Positions 43,200 to 53,013 of a stretch of DNA of 64,000 nt are shown here, one piece after another (position 1 is the stretch's first letter; every line of letters starts with the position of its first letter). The position numbers and the translations under genes were made by a program. The notes under the pieces were generated by a model. It saw only the letters and a list, made by a program, of their open reading frames with translations, had not been told where the DNA came from and did no database searches. The DNA is from Synergistaceae bacterium. Lineage in GTDB: Bacteria; Synergistota; Synergistia; Synergistales; Aminobacteriaceae. Where the stretch lies: assembly GCA_017470485.1 (NCBI GenBank), contig JAFUYQ010000016.1, positions 1 to 64,000 on the forward strand. Direction: 5' to 3'.

Positions 43200-44498
43200 T
43201 TATGATCTGTTAAGGAGGCTTCTTCTGTGGTAGAGGTCTTCCTCAATTTCATCGGCTTGTTCATCAATCATGAATCTTTCCTCGAACATCGTGCTTCCGG
43301 CAACGTCCTTCTGGCCTTCAAACGCTTTCTTCAGGAAAATCGGCGTGATTATTGTGCATACGATTATCATTATGATTATGGGGCCTAATTCGCTCTCCTC
43401 GATGAGGTTCATTGATACGCCTTTTCCGGCGACGATTAATGCGACCTCTCCCCTGCAGACCATTCCGAGTCCTATCTGGTAGCTCTGGCGCATGTCGAAA
43501 CCGCAAATCTTCGCGCCCAGACCGCACCCGAAGAGTTTTGACACAATGCTGACGATTACGATTACAATCGTGAAGATTACCACCTCGCCCGAAAATTCAG
43601 GAAGTGTAACCTCAAGCCCTATGTTCGCAAAGAACACCGGCGTTAAAAGCAGATATGCTATCGTGTCGAACTTGCTAGAAATATACTGCCCCTTCGGCGA
43701 AATCGAGATAATCATTCCTGCGGCAAACGCTCCGATTATGTCAGCAACTCCGAAAACTACCTCAGCAGCCCACGCCATGAAAAGGCATAACGCAAATCCT
43801 ATAACAGGGTAGCGTCTCAAGTTCCTTTCGGCCTGAACACGGTCTGACCATATCATAGCGTTCTTGTACGCCCAGCCCATCGCCCACACAAACACGAAAA
43901 ATCCGGCTATCTTCAACGCAACAATCGAAAAGTCAGTATTTCCTCCGGCGATTCCTGTTACGAGCGTTAAGCATATCAATCCCAGAATATCGTCTATCAA
44001 TGCCGCCGCTAAAATCGTATTGCCGACTTTCGTTGACATCTTTCCGAGTTCTTTCAGTGCCTCGACGGTGATTGAAACTGATGTGGCCGTTAAGACTGCT
44101 CCGACGAAAATTGCTGCCGGAAATGTTATATCGGGCTTGAAGAAGTACATCATTCCTGCGCCCATTCCAAGCGGCAGAATTACTCCGAGAAGCGCAACTA
44201 CAAATCCAACAAATCCAGCCTCTTTCAGCTCGTCAATATTTGTCTCCATTCCGGCGGTGAACATGATTACTATAACGCCTAGTTCAGCCATTCGCGATAA
44301 AAGCGGCGAGGGCATTAAACAGAACTGAACGCCGAATAACGAGTTGGTTATTGCTCCGAGAACGGCAGGGCCGAAAAATAATCCTGCCATTAACGCTCCT
44401 ACAACCTGCGGTAATTGAGCGCGCTGTGAAAGAATACTGAAAAATTTTGTGGACAGCAGAATAACACAAAGGCTCAGTAAATAACTGTAACCCTCCAT
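43200..44498 (-). CDS. Cation/proton antiporter (CPA2), second copy type
   Basis: 432 residues, about 12 membrane helices. PQVVGALMAGLFFGP begins the fold, and AALIDDILGLICL carries the double-Asp ion site. It is shorter than the 477-residue antiporter at 32-33.5 kb and clearly different in sequence. The C-terminal tail is short and acidic (DEQADEIEEDLYH). Ion specificity is unknown. It begins 30 bases after the ribokinase gene stop and may be co-transcribed with it. Confidence 0.86.
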   Translation of the reverse strand: MEGYSYLLSLCVILLSTKFFSILSQRAQLPQVVGALMAGLFFGPAVLGAITNSLFGVQFCLMPSPLLSRMAELGVIVIMFTAGMETNIDELKEAGFVGFVVALLGVILPLGMGAGMMYFFKPDITFPAAIFVGAVLTATSVSITVEALKELGKMSTKVGNTILAAALIDDILGLICLTLVTGIAGGNTDFSIVALKIAGFFVFVWAMGWAYKNAMIWSDRVQAERNLRRYPVIGFALCLFMAWAAEVVFGVADIIGAFAAGMIISISPKGQYISSKFDTIAYLLLTPVFFANIGLEVTLPEFSGEVVIFTIVIVIVSIVSKLFGCGLGAKICGFDMRQSYQIGLGMVCRGEVALIVAGKGVSMNLIEESELGPIIIMIIVCTIITPIFLKKAFEGQKDVAGSTMFEERFMIDEQADEIEEDLYHRRSLLNRS

Positions 44499-44528
44499 AA
44501 TATATAAGACCTCCTTAAAAATTAAACC

Positions 44529-45464
44529 TCAAAGTTCATAATCATCGCCGTGCGCTTCACCGAGCAATGCGCTTACCTGATGTCTCCACGGCATTGAAGG
44601 GTGCGCGCCGATTTTCGTACATGCCAATGCTCCGCAGGCTGACGCGAATTTAGCGGCTCTCTTCAGCGGCATACCCTCGCATAACCCGACGCAGAACCCG
44701 GCACAGAATGCGTCCCTTGCGCCCGTAGTGTCAACGGATCTTATGTCGAACGCCTCAAATGAAAAATTCTCTCCGCCCTTCTCAAAAATCATTCCGCCTT
44801 TAGCACTCTGAGTTACCGCAAGGCACTTAACGCCCCTTGAAAGTATCTCGTCAGCCATAGACGTTACTGATTTATGCTGTTTATGTCCTGCGTAAAAACT
44901 TAAAGCCTTTTCGTTGAGTATGAGATAGTCAATGTTTTCCCAGACCTCATCAGGCAGTGAGAAAGGAGGCTCCGCCGATAAAAATGTCCTGCACCCGTGC
45001 TGCCTCGATAATTTCAGACCTGCCGCAACTGTCTGAGGAGGGCTCTCCATTTGGAACAATGCCGCGTCCGATGACTCAAAAATTTCTGATGCCGTAGTCA
45101 TTGCACCGTCATCAAGAAGTGAATTTGCCCCCTGTGAAATTATGATTGAACTTTCTCCAGCGTCTGTTACTGTGATTACTGCCGTGCCTGTCGGAGCATT
45201 ATTGATTGTCTGAAGGTGAGAGCAGTCTACTCCGTTTTCCGTTAAAACATTTTTGAGCCTCCTGCCGAAATCATCGCTTCCGACACAGCCGATGATGTGA
45301 GATTTTGCGCTAAGCCTTGCCGCCGCTAACGCCTGATTTGAACCTTTGCCGCCTCCGGCCATTCCGAATGCTCCGCCGATAACTGTCTCGCCTTTGTGGG
45401 GACAATGAGGAGCGCGTATAACTAAATCAATATTAAGTGAACCTACAACTGCTACTGATGACAA
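44529..45464 (-). CDS. Ribokinase-like PfkB kinase
   Basis: 311 residues. PfkB family signature 1 is GGGKGSNQALAAARL (37-51), and the N-terminal GSLNIDLV and C-terminal DTTGARDAF are ribokinase-like. The catalytic base is Asp251. The residue before it, normally Gly of the anion hole (GAGD), is Arg250 here (GARD), which may change phosphate handling. Ribose or a related sugar is the likely substrate. It is divergent from the symporter gene. Confidence 0.85.
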   Translation of the reverse strand: MSSVAVVGSLNIDLVIRAPHCPHKGETVIGGAFGMAGGGKGSNQALAAARLSAKSHIIGCVGSDDFGRRLKNVLTENGVDCSHLQTINNAPTGTAVITVTDAGESSIIISQGANSLLDDGAMTTASEIFESSDAALFQMESPPQTVAAGLKLSRQHGCRTFLSAEPPFSLPDEVWENIDYLILNEKALSFYAGHKQHKSVTSMADEILSRGVKCLAVTQSAKGGMIFEKGGENFSFEAFDIRSVDTTGARDAFCAGFCVGLCEGMPLKRAAKFASACGALACTKIGAHPSMPWRHQVSALLGEAHGDDYEL

Positions 45465-45506
45465 ATTCTAACGACCCCCTCAGTTTATGAGTGCCAATAA
45501 TTTTTG

Positions 45507-45512
45507 TATAAT
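45507..45512 (+). promoter_or_regulatory. Possible -10 box for the symporter gene
   Basis: A TATAAT lies 55 bases before the symporter ATG. No good -35 box is visible. Confidence 0.35.
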
Positions 45513-45567
45513 AGCACAATCATTCTATTTATCTATCTTTTTGTAATCAGGAGGGATTTTTATAATC

Positions 45568-46986
45568 ATGCAGGACTTTTTAGAATTTCTTGATGCTCTT
45601 GACGGTTTTCTGTATTACCCTGTGTTAATCATCGTTCTGATTGTCGCAGGGCTTTATTTCTCGTTCAGATCGAGATTCGCTCAGGTGAGACTTTGTTTCG
45701 ACTCGGTCAGGCTAGTAACTGAACGTCCGGGAAACAAGAACTCAATCTCGTCGTTCGGTGCGCTGATGGTATCGACTGCCTCTCGTGTCGGAACAGGCAA
45801 CATCATCGGAGTTTCGACCGCAATATGTCTCGGAGGGCCGGGAGCAGTGTTCTGGATGTGGGTACTCGCAATTCTCGGAGGCGCAAGCGCAATGGCTGAA
45901 AGCACACTCGCTCAGATCTTCAAGAAACATGACGCAGATACGGGAAGAAGTTACGGAGGGCCTGCGTTCTACATTGAGGCGATACTTCACAGCAAAGCTA
46001 CTGCGGTAATCTTCTCGCTGTTCCTGATTGCGACGTATGCTTTCGGTTTCAATGCCCTTGCCTCGTACAACCTTCAGTCAACTTTCTCGGTCTACAAGTT
46101 CTATGACGCGGGCGTTACGCCGTTAATCATCGGTACTGTAACGGCCTTAATTACAGGGTGGTGCATGTTCGGCGGAGCAAAAAGAATCGTCAAAGTAACC
46201 GGCCTTCTCGTTCCTGTAATGGGAATCGTCTATGTCCTCACGGCGTTATGCGTAATCGTAATGAAAGTTGACGTTCTGCCTGACGTTCTCAAGATGATTT
46301 TCGCAGACGCTTTCAACTTCAAGGCAATCGGGAGCGGTATAGCCGGTTCATGCCTCGTCTACGGAATTAAGCGCGGACTTTACTCGAATGAAGCCGGTGT
46401 AGGTTCAGCCCCTAACGCGGCGGCTTACGCGGAGACAACGCACCCGGTTAAGCAGGGACTAATTCAGATGCTCTCGGTCTATATCGACACGATAATGATT
46501 TGTTCGGCGACAGCGTTCATGTGCCTGATGTCTGGGACTGAAATAACTCACGAGGCAGCCGGAGCGCAGTACGTTCAGGAGGCAATGAAAACAATAATGG
46601 GCGAGTCCGGGCCTGTGTTCATCACTGTGATAATGGCATTGTTTGCTTTCACGACGCTGCTTGGAAATTTATTCTACGTTGACAACGCCTTAGCATACAT
46701 CAACGGCAAGAAGGTGCCCGGCAAAAAATTCATGACAGTATTCAAAATCATCTGCGCCCTTGTAATACTTGTCGGAGCTGTTCTACCGATGTCAACGGCT
46801 TGGGCAGTCGCGGACATAACGATGGCCGGAATGACGCTGATTAACATTCCGTGCATAATGGTGGGAAGCGGAATAGTCTTCAAGGCACTGGCGGATTACG
46901 AGAAGCAGAGACGCTCGAAGATTAACCCTGTTTTCAAAGCGTCAGACATCGGGCTTGACACTTCAAAGCTCGATTACTGGAAGTGA
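45568..46986 (+). CDS. Sodium:alanine/glycine symporter (AGCS family)
   Basis: 472 residues, about 11 membrane helices. The family hallmark GTGNIIGVSTAICLGGPGAVFWMW and the later GLYSNEAGVGSAPNAAAYA are clear (quoted in part: GGPGAVFWMW, NEAGVGSAPNAAA). AGCS carriers import alanine or glycine with Na+. AGGAGGG precedes the ATG by about 12 bases. The D-2-hydroxyacid dehydrogenase gene follows 8 bases later, so the two are co-transcribed. Confidence 0.93.
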   Translation: MQDFLEFLDALDGFLYYPVLIIVLIVAGLYFSFRSRFAQVRLCFDSVRLVTERPGNKNSISSFGALMVSTASRVGTGNIIGVSTAICLGGPGAVFWMWVLAILGGASAMAESTLAQIFKKHDADTGRSYGGPAFYIEAILHSKATAVIFSLFLIATYAFGFNALASYNLQSTFSVYKFYDAGVTPLIIGTVTALITGWCMFGGAKRIVKVTGLLVPVMGIVYVLTALCVIVMKVDVLPDVLKMIFADAFNFKAIGSGIAGSCLVYGIKRGLYSNEAGVGSAPNAAAYAETTHPVKQGLIQMLSVYIDTIMICSATAFMCLMSGTEITHEAAGAQYVQEAMKTIMGESGPVFITVIMALFAFTTLLGNLFYVDNALAYINGKKVPGKKFMTVFKIICALVILVGAVLPMSTAWAVADITMAGMTLINIPCIMVGSGIVFKALADYEKQRRSKINPVFKASDIGLDTSKLDYWK

Positions 46987-46994
46987 TTTGATAC

Positions 46995-47990
46995 ATGGCC
47001 ATGAAGATTTGTTTTTACGCGCTCAGGGAGTATGACGAACTTCACTTCTGCAATCAGATGAAAGAAAAGTACGGAATTGATTTCGTCTACTCCACCGAGT
47101 ACCCCAACGACAGGAATTTCGGTCTTTCAGAGGGCTGCGACGGAGTTAGCTGTACGCCGTGCGACATGTCCGCAAAAGTCCTCGAAAGGTTCAGGGGGCT
47201 GGGAGTGAAGTACATACTGACGCGCTCAATCGGCTATGACCATATTGACCTCAAGGCCGCCTGTGAATTAGGGCTGAAAGTTGACACAGTGAGCTACACG
47301 CCTACAGGGGTAGCGGACTATGCAATAATGTTAATGCTTGCGAGCGTTAGGAGATTTCCGCACATTTTGAAGAGAGCTGAACTTCAGGATTACTCGCTCA
47401 AGAATAAACTTGGCCGCGACTTCTCAGCCTGTACCGTCGGAGTAATGGGCACTGGACGAATCGGGACTACAGTTCTTCAGCACCTTTCTGGATTCGGGTG
47501 CAGGTTACTGGCGTATGACGTTTACGAGAGCGAGACGGCAAAGAAATTCGCAAAGTACGTAAGCCTCGATGAGATATTAGCGGAGTCGGACATCATTACG
47601 CTTCACATGAACGCCAACGATGAGAACTACCACATAATTAACCGCGAGGCCATCGAAAAAATGAAGGACGGCGCGTACATTATCAATACCGCCAGAGGGA
47701 AGCTGATTGATTCAGAGGCGTTAATCTGGGGAATCGAGTCAGGAAGACTCGGAGGAGCCGCGCTTGATGTTGTTGAGTTCGAGAACGGACTTTACTATTA
47801 CGACATAATGGGCGAAGTAATGGTGAACCGTAAACTCGCAATACTGAGGTCATTCCCGAATGTGATACTGAGTCCGCACACAGCGTTCTACACGGCAGAA
47901 GATGTAAGCGATATGGTCGAGGGAAATTTCAGGAGCTGTTACGAGTTCGGAACAGGCAAGAAACTTCACGGAGTAGAAATTCAAAACTAG
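46995..47990 (+). CDS. D-2-hydroxyacid (D-lactate-type) dehydrogenase
   Basis: 331 residues. NAD-dependent Rossmann loop GVMGTGRIG, and the catalytic triad is visible as Arg in NTARG, Glu in VVEFENG and His in SPHTAFYT. The closest types are D-lactate dehydrogenase, VanH and aromatic D-hydroxyacid dehydrogenases. It reduces a 2-oxoacid to the D-hydroxyacid. Pairing with an alanine-type symporter suggests fermentation of amino-acid-derived 2-oxoacids. ATG at 46995; an ATG two codons later is equally possible. A terminator follows. Confidence 0.9.
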   Translation: MAMKICFYALREYDELHFCNQMKEKYGIDFVYSTEYPNDRNFGLSEGCDGVSCTPCDMSAKVLERFRGLGVKYILTRSIGYDHIDLKAACELGLKVDTVSYTPTGVADYAIMLMLASVRRFPHILKRAELQDYSLKNKLGRDFSACTVGVMGTGRIGTTVLQHLSGFGCRLLAYDVYESETAKKFAKYVSLDEILAESDIITLHMNANDENYHIINREAIEKMKDGAYIINTARGKLIDSEALIWGIESGRLGGAALDVVEFENGLYYYDIMGEVMVNRKLAILRSFPNVILSPHTAFYTAEDVSDMVEGNFRSCYEFGTGKKLHGVEIQN

Positions 47991-48005
47991 AACACAAAAA
48001 AAAAT

Positions 48006-48037
48006 CGGGACTCCCTTCAAGGGAATCCCGTTTTTTT
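48006..48037. terminator. Terminator between dehydrogenase and degP
   Basis: CGGGA-C-TCCC / GGGA-A-TCCCG stem with a TTCAA loop is followed by seven T on the plus strand. An A-run precedes it, so it may serve both converging genes. Confidence 0.88.
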
Positions 48038-48048
48038 ATTCTAACTTC

Positions 48049-49500
48049 TTAGTCCTCATCTTTTGAGAGCATTTGATAATTCGTAGTACCCTCGCGCTCA
48101 AACTTAATGACTATGTTTTTCTCCGCGCCCTTCAGAGCTTTTTCGAGGTCATTCAGCGATTTCATCTCATGAAGATTCACTTCCAGAAGCATATCGCCCT
48201 CACGCAGTCCCTTCTCGTAAGAGGCCGCTGAATCTTTGTCAACCTCAGTGATTACGAGGCCGTTATCGGAAGTGAGCTTGTATTGCTTCCTCAGTGTGTC
48301 ATTCACGGGCGTAACCCTCGTGATTCCGTAAGCCTTCAGAGCATCGCTGCCCGATTCGGTTTTACCGCTGCCCTTGACGCTGGCGTTAGTGTCTGTCTGA
48401 GTCTCATCGGGACGTTCGGAGAGTTTCACGGGGATTACCTGTGATTTCTTGTTCCTGACGACCTTGAGCCTTGCCGTTGAGTTCGGGGGGATTGCGCCGA
48501 TTCTCTGCCTGAGTTCGTTCGAGTTCTTAACCTTTGCGCCGTTCACCTCAACGATAATATCTCCGGCTTTAACTCCTGCTTTCTCCGCCGGATCTCCGGG
48601 TATAACCTTAGCGACAACTATACCGCTTCCGTCGGGAATGCCGTACATCTTCGCGACTTCGGGGTCTAAGTCAGTGATGTTTACGCCGAGCCAGCCTCTG
48701 CTTACTTTGCCTTTTTCGAGGAGCTGTCCCATAATTTCCTTAGCCTTGTTGACTGGAATTGCGAAACCTAATCCCTGAGCGTAAGGAATAATTGCGGTGT
48801 TAATGCCCACGACTCTGCCGTCCATATCGAGGAGAGGGCCGCCCGAATTTCCCGGATTAATCGCGGCATCGGTCTGGAGAAAATCATCGAAGTTCACGTC
48901 CTGCGCATGAATGCTTCTGTTCTTTGCGCTGATTACGCCGGCAGTTACCGAGTGTTCAAAGCCGAGAGGATTTCCGATAGCGACAACAAATTCGCCGACT
49001 TCAACATTATCTGAGTCGCCAAGTTCCAGAACGGGTAATGCCTCATCGGGTTCAATCTTGATTACTGCGATGTCATATTCTTTATCATGGCCTTTGATTT
49101 CGGCACTGTATTTTTTCTTGCTGCCGTCCGCAAGCTGTAACGACACCGTGATTTTGTCAACGCCGTCAACAACGTGATTATTTGTGAGGATTAAACCTTC
49201 TTTGCTGACGATGAAGCCGGAGCCTCTGCCCTTCATCGGAACTGAACGTGTAAACTCCTTGAAGCTGTCGCCGAAGAAGTGCTTGAAGAACGGGTCATCA
49301 TCGAACGGGAACGGTGAGATTGTCCGTTTAGCGGTCTTTTCAACATCAATATTAACGACTGCCGGAGATGCTTTCTTAACGATAGGGACGACAGGATTCA
49401 AACGCCCCGATGACAGCGGCGCGAGTGCTGAGGAACTTCCTGCGATTGCGAGGATTAACCCAAGCGCGATTGTGAACGCTAGAATTTTTCTTTTGGTCAT
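48049..49500 (-). CDS. degP: Periplasmic serine protease DegP/HtrA
   Basis: 483 residues. A signal peptide (about 1-27) leads to a trypsin-like domain with His109 (NNHVVDG), Asp143 (EYDIAVIK) and Ser219 (NPGNSGGPL), all intact, then two PDZ domains (about 265-355 and 390-480). It degrades or refolds misfolded envelope proteins. GGAGGT precedes the ATG. A TTGACG hexamer about 60 bases upstream may be its -35 box. It lies 93 bases downstream of lgt, with which it may or may not be co-transcribed. Confidence 0.95.
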   Translation of the reverse strand: MTKRKILAFTIALGLILAIAGSSSALAPLSSGRLNPVVPIVKKASPAVVNIDVEKTAKRTISPFPFDDDPFFKHFFGDSFKEFTRSVPMKGRGSGFIVSKEGLILTNNHVVDGVDKITVSLQLADGSKKKYSAEIKGHDKEYDIAVIKIEPDEALPVLELGDSDNVEVGEFVVAIGNPLGFEHSVTAGVISAKNRSIHAQDVNFDDFLQTDAAINPGNSGGPLLDMDGRVVGINTAIIPYAQGLGFAIPVNKAKEIMGQLLEKGKVSRGWLGVNITDLDPEVAKMYGIPDGSGIVVAKVIPGDPAEKAGVKAGDIIVEVNGAKVKNSNELRQRIGAIPPNSTARLKVVRNKKSQVIPVKLSERPDETQTDTNASVKGSGKTESGSDALKAYGITRVTPVNDTLRKQYKLTSDNGLVITEVDKDSAASYEKGLREGDMLLEVNLHEMKSLNDLEKALKGAEKNIVIKFEREGTTNYQMLSKDED

Positions 49501-49593
49501 AAAAATTACTACCTCCGTTAAAATTTTTCAGGCATGTATTTTAACCGTCAACTCAAAATCCTTCATGGCATGTTTTACTTATACTAACCAATA

Positions 49594-50376
49594 TCAATTC
49601 GCTGATTTCAACCTGAGTAAACTATGCAGAAGCCATACAATCATGAACGGCAGTAAAATGCTTATGCCCTGATACGTTATTGAGTGAGTTACCTCCCAAA
49701 GGAACGGCTGAGTCTCTCTCACAGGAATCATTGAATACCTCATCAGTGAATAGAGTATGACTGCAAGAGGTGCGATGACGGAGTAATGTTTCTTCTGCCT
49801 GAGCTGAACGGGGAGTACCTTTCTTTCAAGCAACAGCAACACCGCGACAATAACGAATGCAATCAGCGAATAATATATCTGCACTGGGTGCCTCAATACG
49901 TCAGCCCTGTCGAACGGAAAATGAACAGCCGTGAAAAATTTTGAGGGAAGTCCGACACAGCAGCCGTTAAGAAAACAGCCCCAGCGTCCTATTGCTATTG
50001 CAAGAAGCGCAGGGGGTGAAGCGGCATCGCAGAGCTTTGAGAATGATACCTTCTTGTTGAACAGGCACATCACCAATGCCGAAAGGAATGCGCCAGATAC
50101 CGCGCCGAACTCGTGAACTCCTCCCCTGTTTATGTCGAGGAAGAGCGAAGGATTGTTCATGTACTGCCGCCAGTGAAGAATGTACTCGAATGACCTCGCG
50201 CCGATTAGCATGAAGAAAAATGAGACAGCCATTACACGGCGTGATTCGTATTCGTCAAGGCCGTAGAGGCTCAAGCGTTTAATGCTCCAGATGATAGCGG
50301 TTGAGAGGGCTATGAACCATATTACGCTGTAGGTGTCGATTCTGAAGCTGGCTATTTGAAATAGTGTAGGGTACAT
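49594..50376 (-). CDS. lgt: Prolipoprotein diacylglyceryl transferase
   Basis: 260 residues, seven membrane helices. The Lgt signature appears as IAIGRWGCFLNGCCVG and the substrate-region HPVQIYYSL; GARSFEYILHW and HEFGAVSGAF are also present (an HGG-type loop with Phe). It transfers diacylglycerol from phosphatidylglycerol to the lipobox Cys of prolipoproteins. The ATG shares its last base with the upstream ligase stop, so the two genes are coupled. Confidence 0.92.
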   Translation of the reverse strand: MYPTLFQIASFRIDTYSVIWFIALSTAIIWSIKRLSLYGLDEYESRRVMAVSFFFMLIGARSFEYILHWRQYMNNPSLFLDINRGGVHEFGAVSGAFLSALVMCLFNKKVSFSKLCDAASPPALLAIAIGRWGCFLNGCCVGLPSKFFTAVHFPFDRADVLRHPVQIYYSLIAFVIVAVLLLLERKVLPVQLRQKKHYSVIAPLAVILYSLMRYSMIPVRETQPFLWEVTHSITYQGISILLPFMIVWLLHSLLRLKSAN

Positions 50377-52013
50377 TATTTCGCGCTGTCCTCGCCGTAA
50401 AAACTGCTGCCCTTTGCGTACATTTCACGGAGTTTCGGCTTCTCAATTTTTCCGGTGGGGTTTCTCGGAACATCAGCGAAGATTATTTTTCTCGGCCTCT
50501 TGTATCTCGGCAAGCCCAAGCAGAAATGATTGATTTCCTCCTCTGTGCATGTCATTCCCTTCTTCACCTGAATTACTGCGGCGGCAATCTCGCCGAGTCT
50601 TGGTTCGGGAAGTCCTATGACAGCAACATCATGAACCTTCGGGTGAGTGATGATGAAGTTCTCGACCTGAACAGGATATATATTCTCGCCGCCGGTTATA
50701 ACGACATCTTTCTTCCTGTCAACAAGCCACACGAAACCGTCATCGTCCATCATGGCCATGTCGCCGGTAAACAGCCAACCGTCCTTCAATGTCTCATGAG
50801 TCGCGCCGGGATTATGGTAGTAACAGAGCATAACGCCCGGCCCTTTAACGCAGAGTTCGCCGGTTTCGCCCTGAGCTACAGGCTTGCCCTCGTTGTCAAC
50901 AATCTTCAATTCCCAGCCGTAGCCCGGCACACCGATTGCGCCGACCTTGTGAATGTTCTCCATTCCGAGATGAACACAGCCCGGCCCTGTCGATTCTGAA
51001 AGACCGTAATTCGTATCATACTTATGACTTGGGAAATACTCAAGCCAATGACGGATCAATGACGGCGGTACAGGCTGCGCCCCGATGTGCATTAAACGCC
51101 ACTGCGAAAGGTTACGGCCTTCGAGCTTCAAGTCTCCGCTGTCGAGCGCGGTCAAAATATCCTGACACCACGGGACTAAAAGCCATACAATCGTACATCT
51201 TTCCCACGAAACTACATCAAGTATTGCTTTCGGTGAAGTTCCTTTGAGAATAACGGCTCTGCTTCCGGTGTAGAGCGAACCGAACCAGTGCATTTTCGCG
51301 CCGGTGTGGTAAAGCGGAGGAATGCAGAGGAAAACGTCATCATGAGTTGTCTCGTGATGAACTGCCTCCATTTTCGCCGACTGCATCAGAGCAGCATGGT
51401 TGTGAAGGATTGCCTTCGGGAAACCTGTAGTCCCTGATGAGAAATAAATAGCAGCTTCGTCATGGTCTTCGACAAGAATTTTCGGTGCTGACGAGTGGCA
51501 GTTATTGACGGCATCATTGTAGCTTTCTGCGAATGAAGGGCAGTTGTTGCCGACAAAGAACAGCAGGCATGTTTCGCCGAGAGCAAGCACGGTATTTTCA
51601 ACTCTTCCGATGAACTCAGGCCCGAAGAAAAGAACGTCAACATCAGCGAGTTTAACGCAGTATTCAATTTCTTCTGCTGAGTAACGGAAGTTCAGAGGTA
51701 CGGCTATTGCGCCGGTCTTGAGTATTCCGAAGTAAATCGGCAGCCATTCAAGGCAGTTCATGAGGAGGACAGCGACTTTCTGACCTTTTTTAATTCCGCG
51801 AGAAAGCAGCATGTTAGCGACTCTGTTGGCTTTTTCATCGAAGACCGCCCAAGTAATTTCGCGCCTGTAAGGTTTTGATGAAGTCGGCTGAATGAGGGCG
51901 TATTCCTTCCAAGTTATGCGGACGGGTTCGGTTTGTTCGGGATTGATTTCGACCAATGCGACCTCATCGCCGTAGAGTTTAGCGTTTCGTTCGAGTAAGT
52001 CTGTGATAGGCAT
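50376..52013 (-). CDS. AMP-forming acyl-CoA ligase
   Basis: 545 residues of the ANL superfamily. The phosphate loop YFSSGTTGFPKA, DTNYGLSEST, TGDMAMMDDDGF, the hinge DRKKDVVITGGENI and the C-terminal PTGKIEKPKLR lysine are all present. It activates a carboxylic acid to acyl-AMP and acyl-CoA. Chain length cannot be read from the sequence. It is coupled to lgt by a one-base overlap and has a good promoter at 52075-52103. Confidence 0.88.
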   Translation of the reverse strand: MPITDLLERNAKLYGDEVALVEINPEQTEPVRITWKEYALIQPTSSKPYRREITWAVFDEKANRVANMLLSRGIKKGQKVAVLLMNCLEWLPIYFGILKTGAIAVPLNFRYSAEEIEYCVKLADVDVLFFGPEFIGRVENTVLALGETCLLFFVGNNCPSFAESYNDAVNNCHSSAPKILVEDHDEAAIYFSSGTTGFPKAILHNHAALMQSAKMEAVHHETTHDDVFLCIPPLYHTGAKMHWFGSLYTGSRAVILKGTSPKAILDVVSWERCTIVWLLVPWCQDILTALDSGDLKLEGRNLSQWRLMHIGAQPVPPSLIRHWLEYFPSHKYDTNYGLSESTGPGCVHLGMENIHKVGAIGVPGYGWELKIVDNEGKPVAQGETGELCVKGPGVMLCYYHNPGATHETLKDGWLFTGDMAMMDDDGFVWLVDRKKDVVITGGENIYPVQVENFIITHPKVHDVAVIGLPEPRLGEIAAAVIQVKKGMTCTEEEINHFCLGLPRYKRPRKIIFADVPRNPTGKIEKPKLREMYAKGSSFYGEDSAK

Positions 52014-52074
52014 AGGGGAAAAATATCATTCCTTTGCGAAAAATTTAAGCCCTGTCATGAAACAGGATTTGTGA

Positions 52075-52103
52075 AAATTACCCCAAACCCGAATTAATGT
52101 CAA
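52075..52103 (-). promoter_or_regulatory. Sigma-70-like promoter for the acyl-CoA ligase-lgt unit
   Basis: On the minus strand TTGACA is followed by 17 bases and TAATTT. A small CCTGT/ACAGG hairpin (52051-52066) lies just after the predicted start. The 216-base divergent gap to rlmB holds no gene, only this promoter and a TATAAT on the plus strand at 52138-52143. Confidence 0.6.
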
Positions 52104-52229
52104 GAAGTCCTGCTGTATTTATCTTCCTGATGTTTCTTATAATAAAATTATGTTGCAAGAACCATTCATTCCCATAGTTTGGGCGGTCTGTTTCTGGTAA
52201 AAATTATTTCAAAAGAAAGCAGAGATACA

Positions 52230-52970
52230 ATGACAGAAGACATTTGCAGAGGCCGTAAGCCGGTTATCGACCTCCTCGCTAAATCCCCCTCGCGCTGTGC
52301 CAAACTCCTTATCGCCAACAATGTCCGGCCTCCGTTCCTCGATGAACTCATCGACACGGCAAAAAATGCAGGAGTAACCTTCCAGCTTGTAGCACCTGAA
52401 GCACTCGACAAAATTTCGGGCGGTGAAAAACATCAGGGCGTTATATGCCGTCTCACTCAGGGAAAAACTATTGACCTTGACGCTTTCCTCAAGGCTCTTG
52501 ACCCTAAATTGCCCTCACTCGCCGTAATCCTTGACCACATTGAAGACCCTCACAATCTCGGAGCAGTCATACGTTCGGCAGAGGCCGGCGGAGCGTCTTG
52601 TGTTGTTTACGCCAAAAGACGTTCGGCAGTCCCTAATGATACCGTCATAAAGACCAGTGCAGGCGCGTCATTGAGGCTTCCGCTCATTCCAGTCAGCAAC
52701 ATCACGAGAACTATTGAGCGTTTCAAGGCCGCTGATTTCTGGATTGCAGGTCTTGACGGGGAGGCAGAGGAGTCTTTATGGACAGGCGAACTTCCCGAAC
52801 GCTGTGCGCTGGTCATCGGTGCTGAGGGCGAAGGGCTGTCCCGTTTGGTGCGCGAGAACTGCGATATTCTCAAACGCATTCCGATTAAGCAGGAGGGAGT
52901 CAGTTCTCTCAATGCGAGTGTTGCCGCTGCTCTCGGAATATTCGAGTGGTCAAGAGTTCACGCGGTATAA
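52230..52970 (+). CDS. rlmB: TrmH-family 23S rRNA 2'-O-methyltransferase (RlmB-like)
   Basis: 246 residues. The SPOUT knot motifs are NLGAVIRSAEAGG, VIGAEGEGLSRLV and SLNASVAAALGIFEW. A small N-terminal L30e-like substrate domain (about 1-75) fits the RlmB/TrmH-group 3 architecture, methylating a ribose in 23S rRNA (G2251 in E. coli) or a tRNA. ATG 52230 begins the conserved GRKPVIDLL; the longer frame to 52179 has no homology. It precedes gltX by 43 bases. Confidence 0.88.
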   Translation: MTEDICRGRKPVIDLLAKSPSRCAKLLIANNVRPPFLDELIDTAKNAGVTFQLVAPEALDKISGGEKHQGVICRLTQGKTIDLDAFLKALDPKLPSLAVILDHIEDPHNLGAVIRSAEAGGASCVVYAKRRSAVPNDTVIKTSAGASLRLPLIPVSNITRTIERFKAADFWIAGLDGEAEESLWTGELPERCALVIGAEGEGLSRLVRENCDILKRIPIKQEGVSSLNASVAAALGIFEWSRVHAV

Positions 52971-53013
52971 TCTTTCAAAGCATTAAAGATTTCAAAAATC
53001 AGGAGGAATAATC

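Noticed and set aside
43492-44328. Two long frames antisense to the second antiporter
   Set aside because: Same membrane-protein shadow effect; no start signals.
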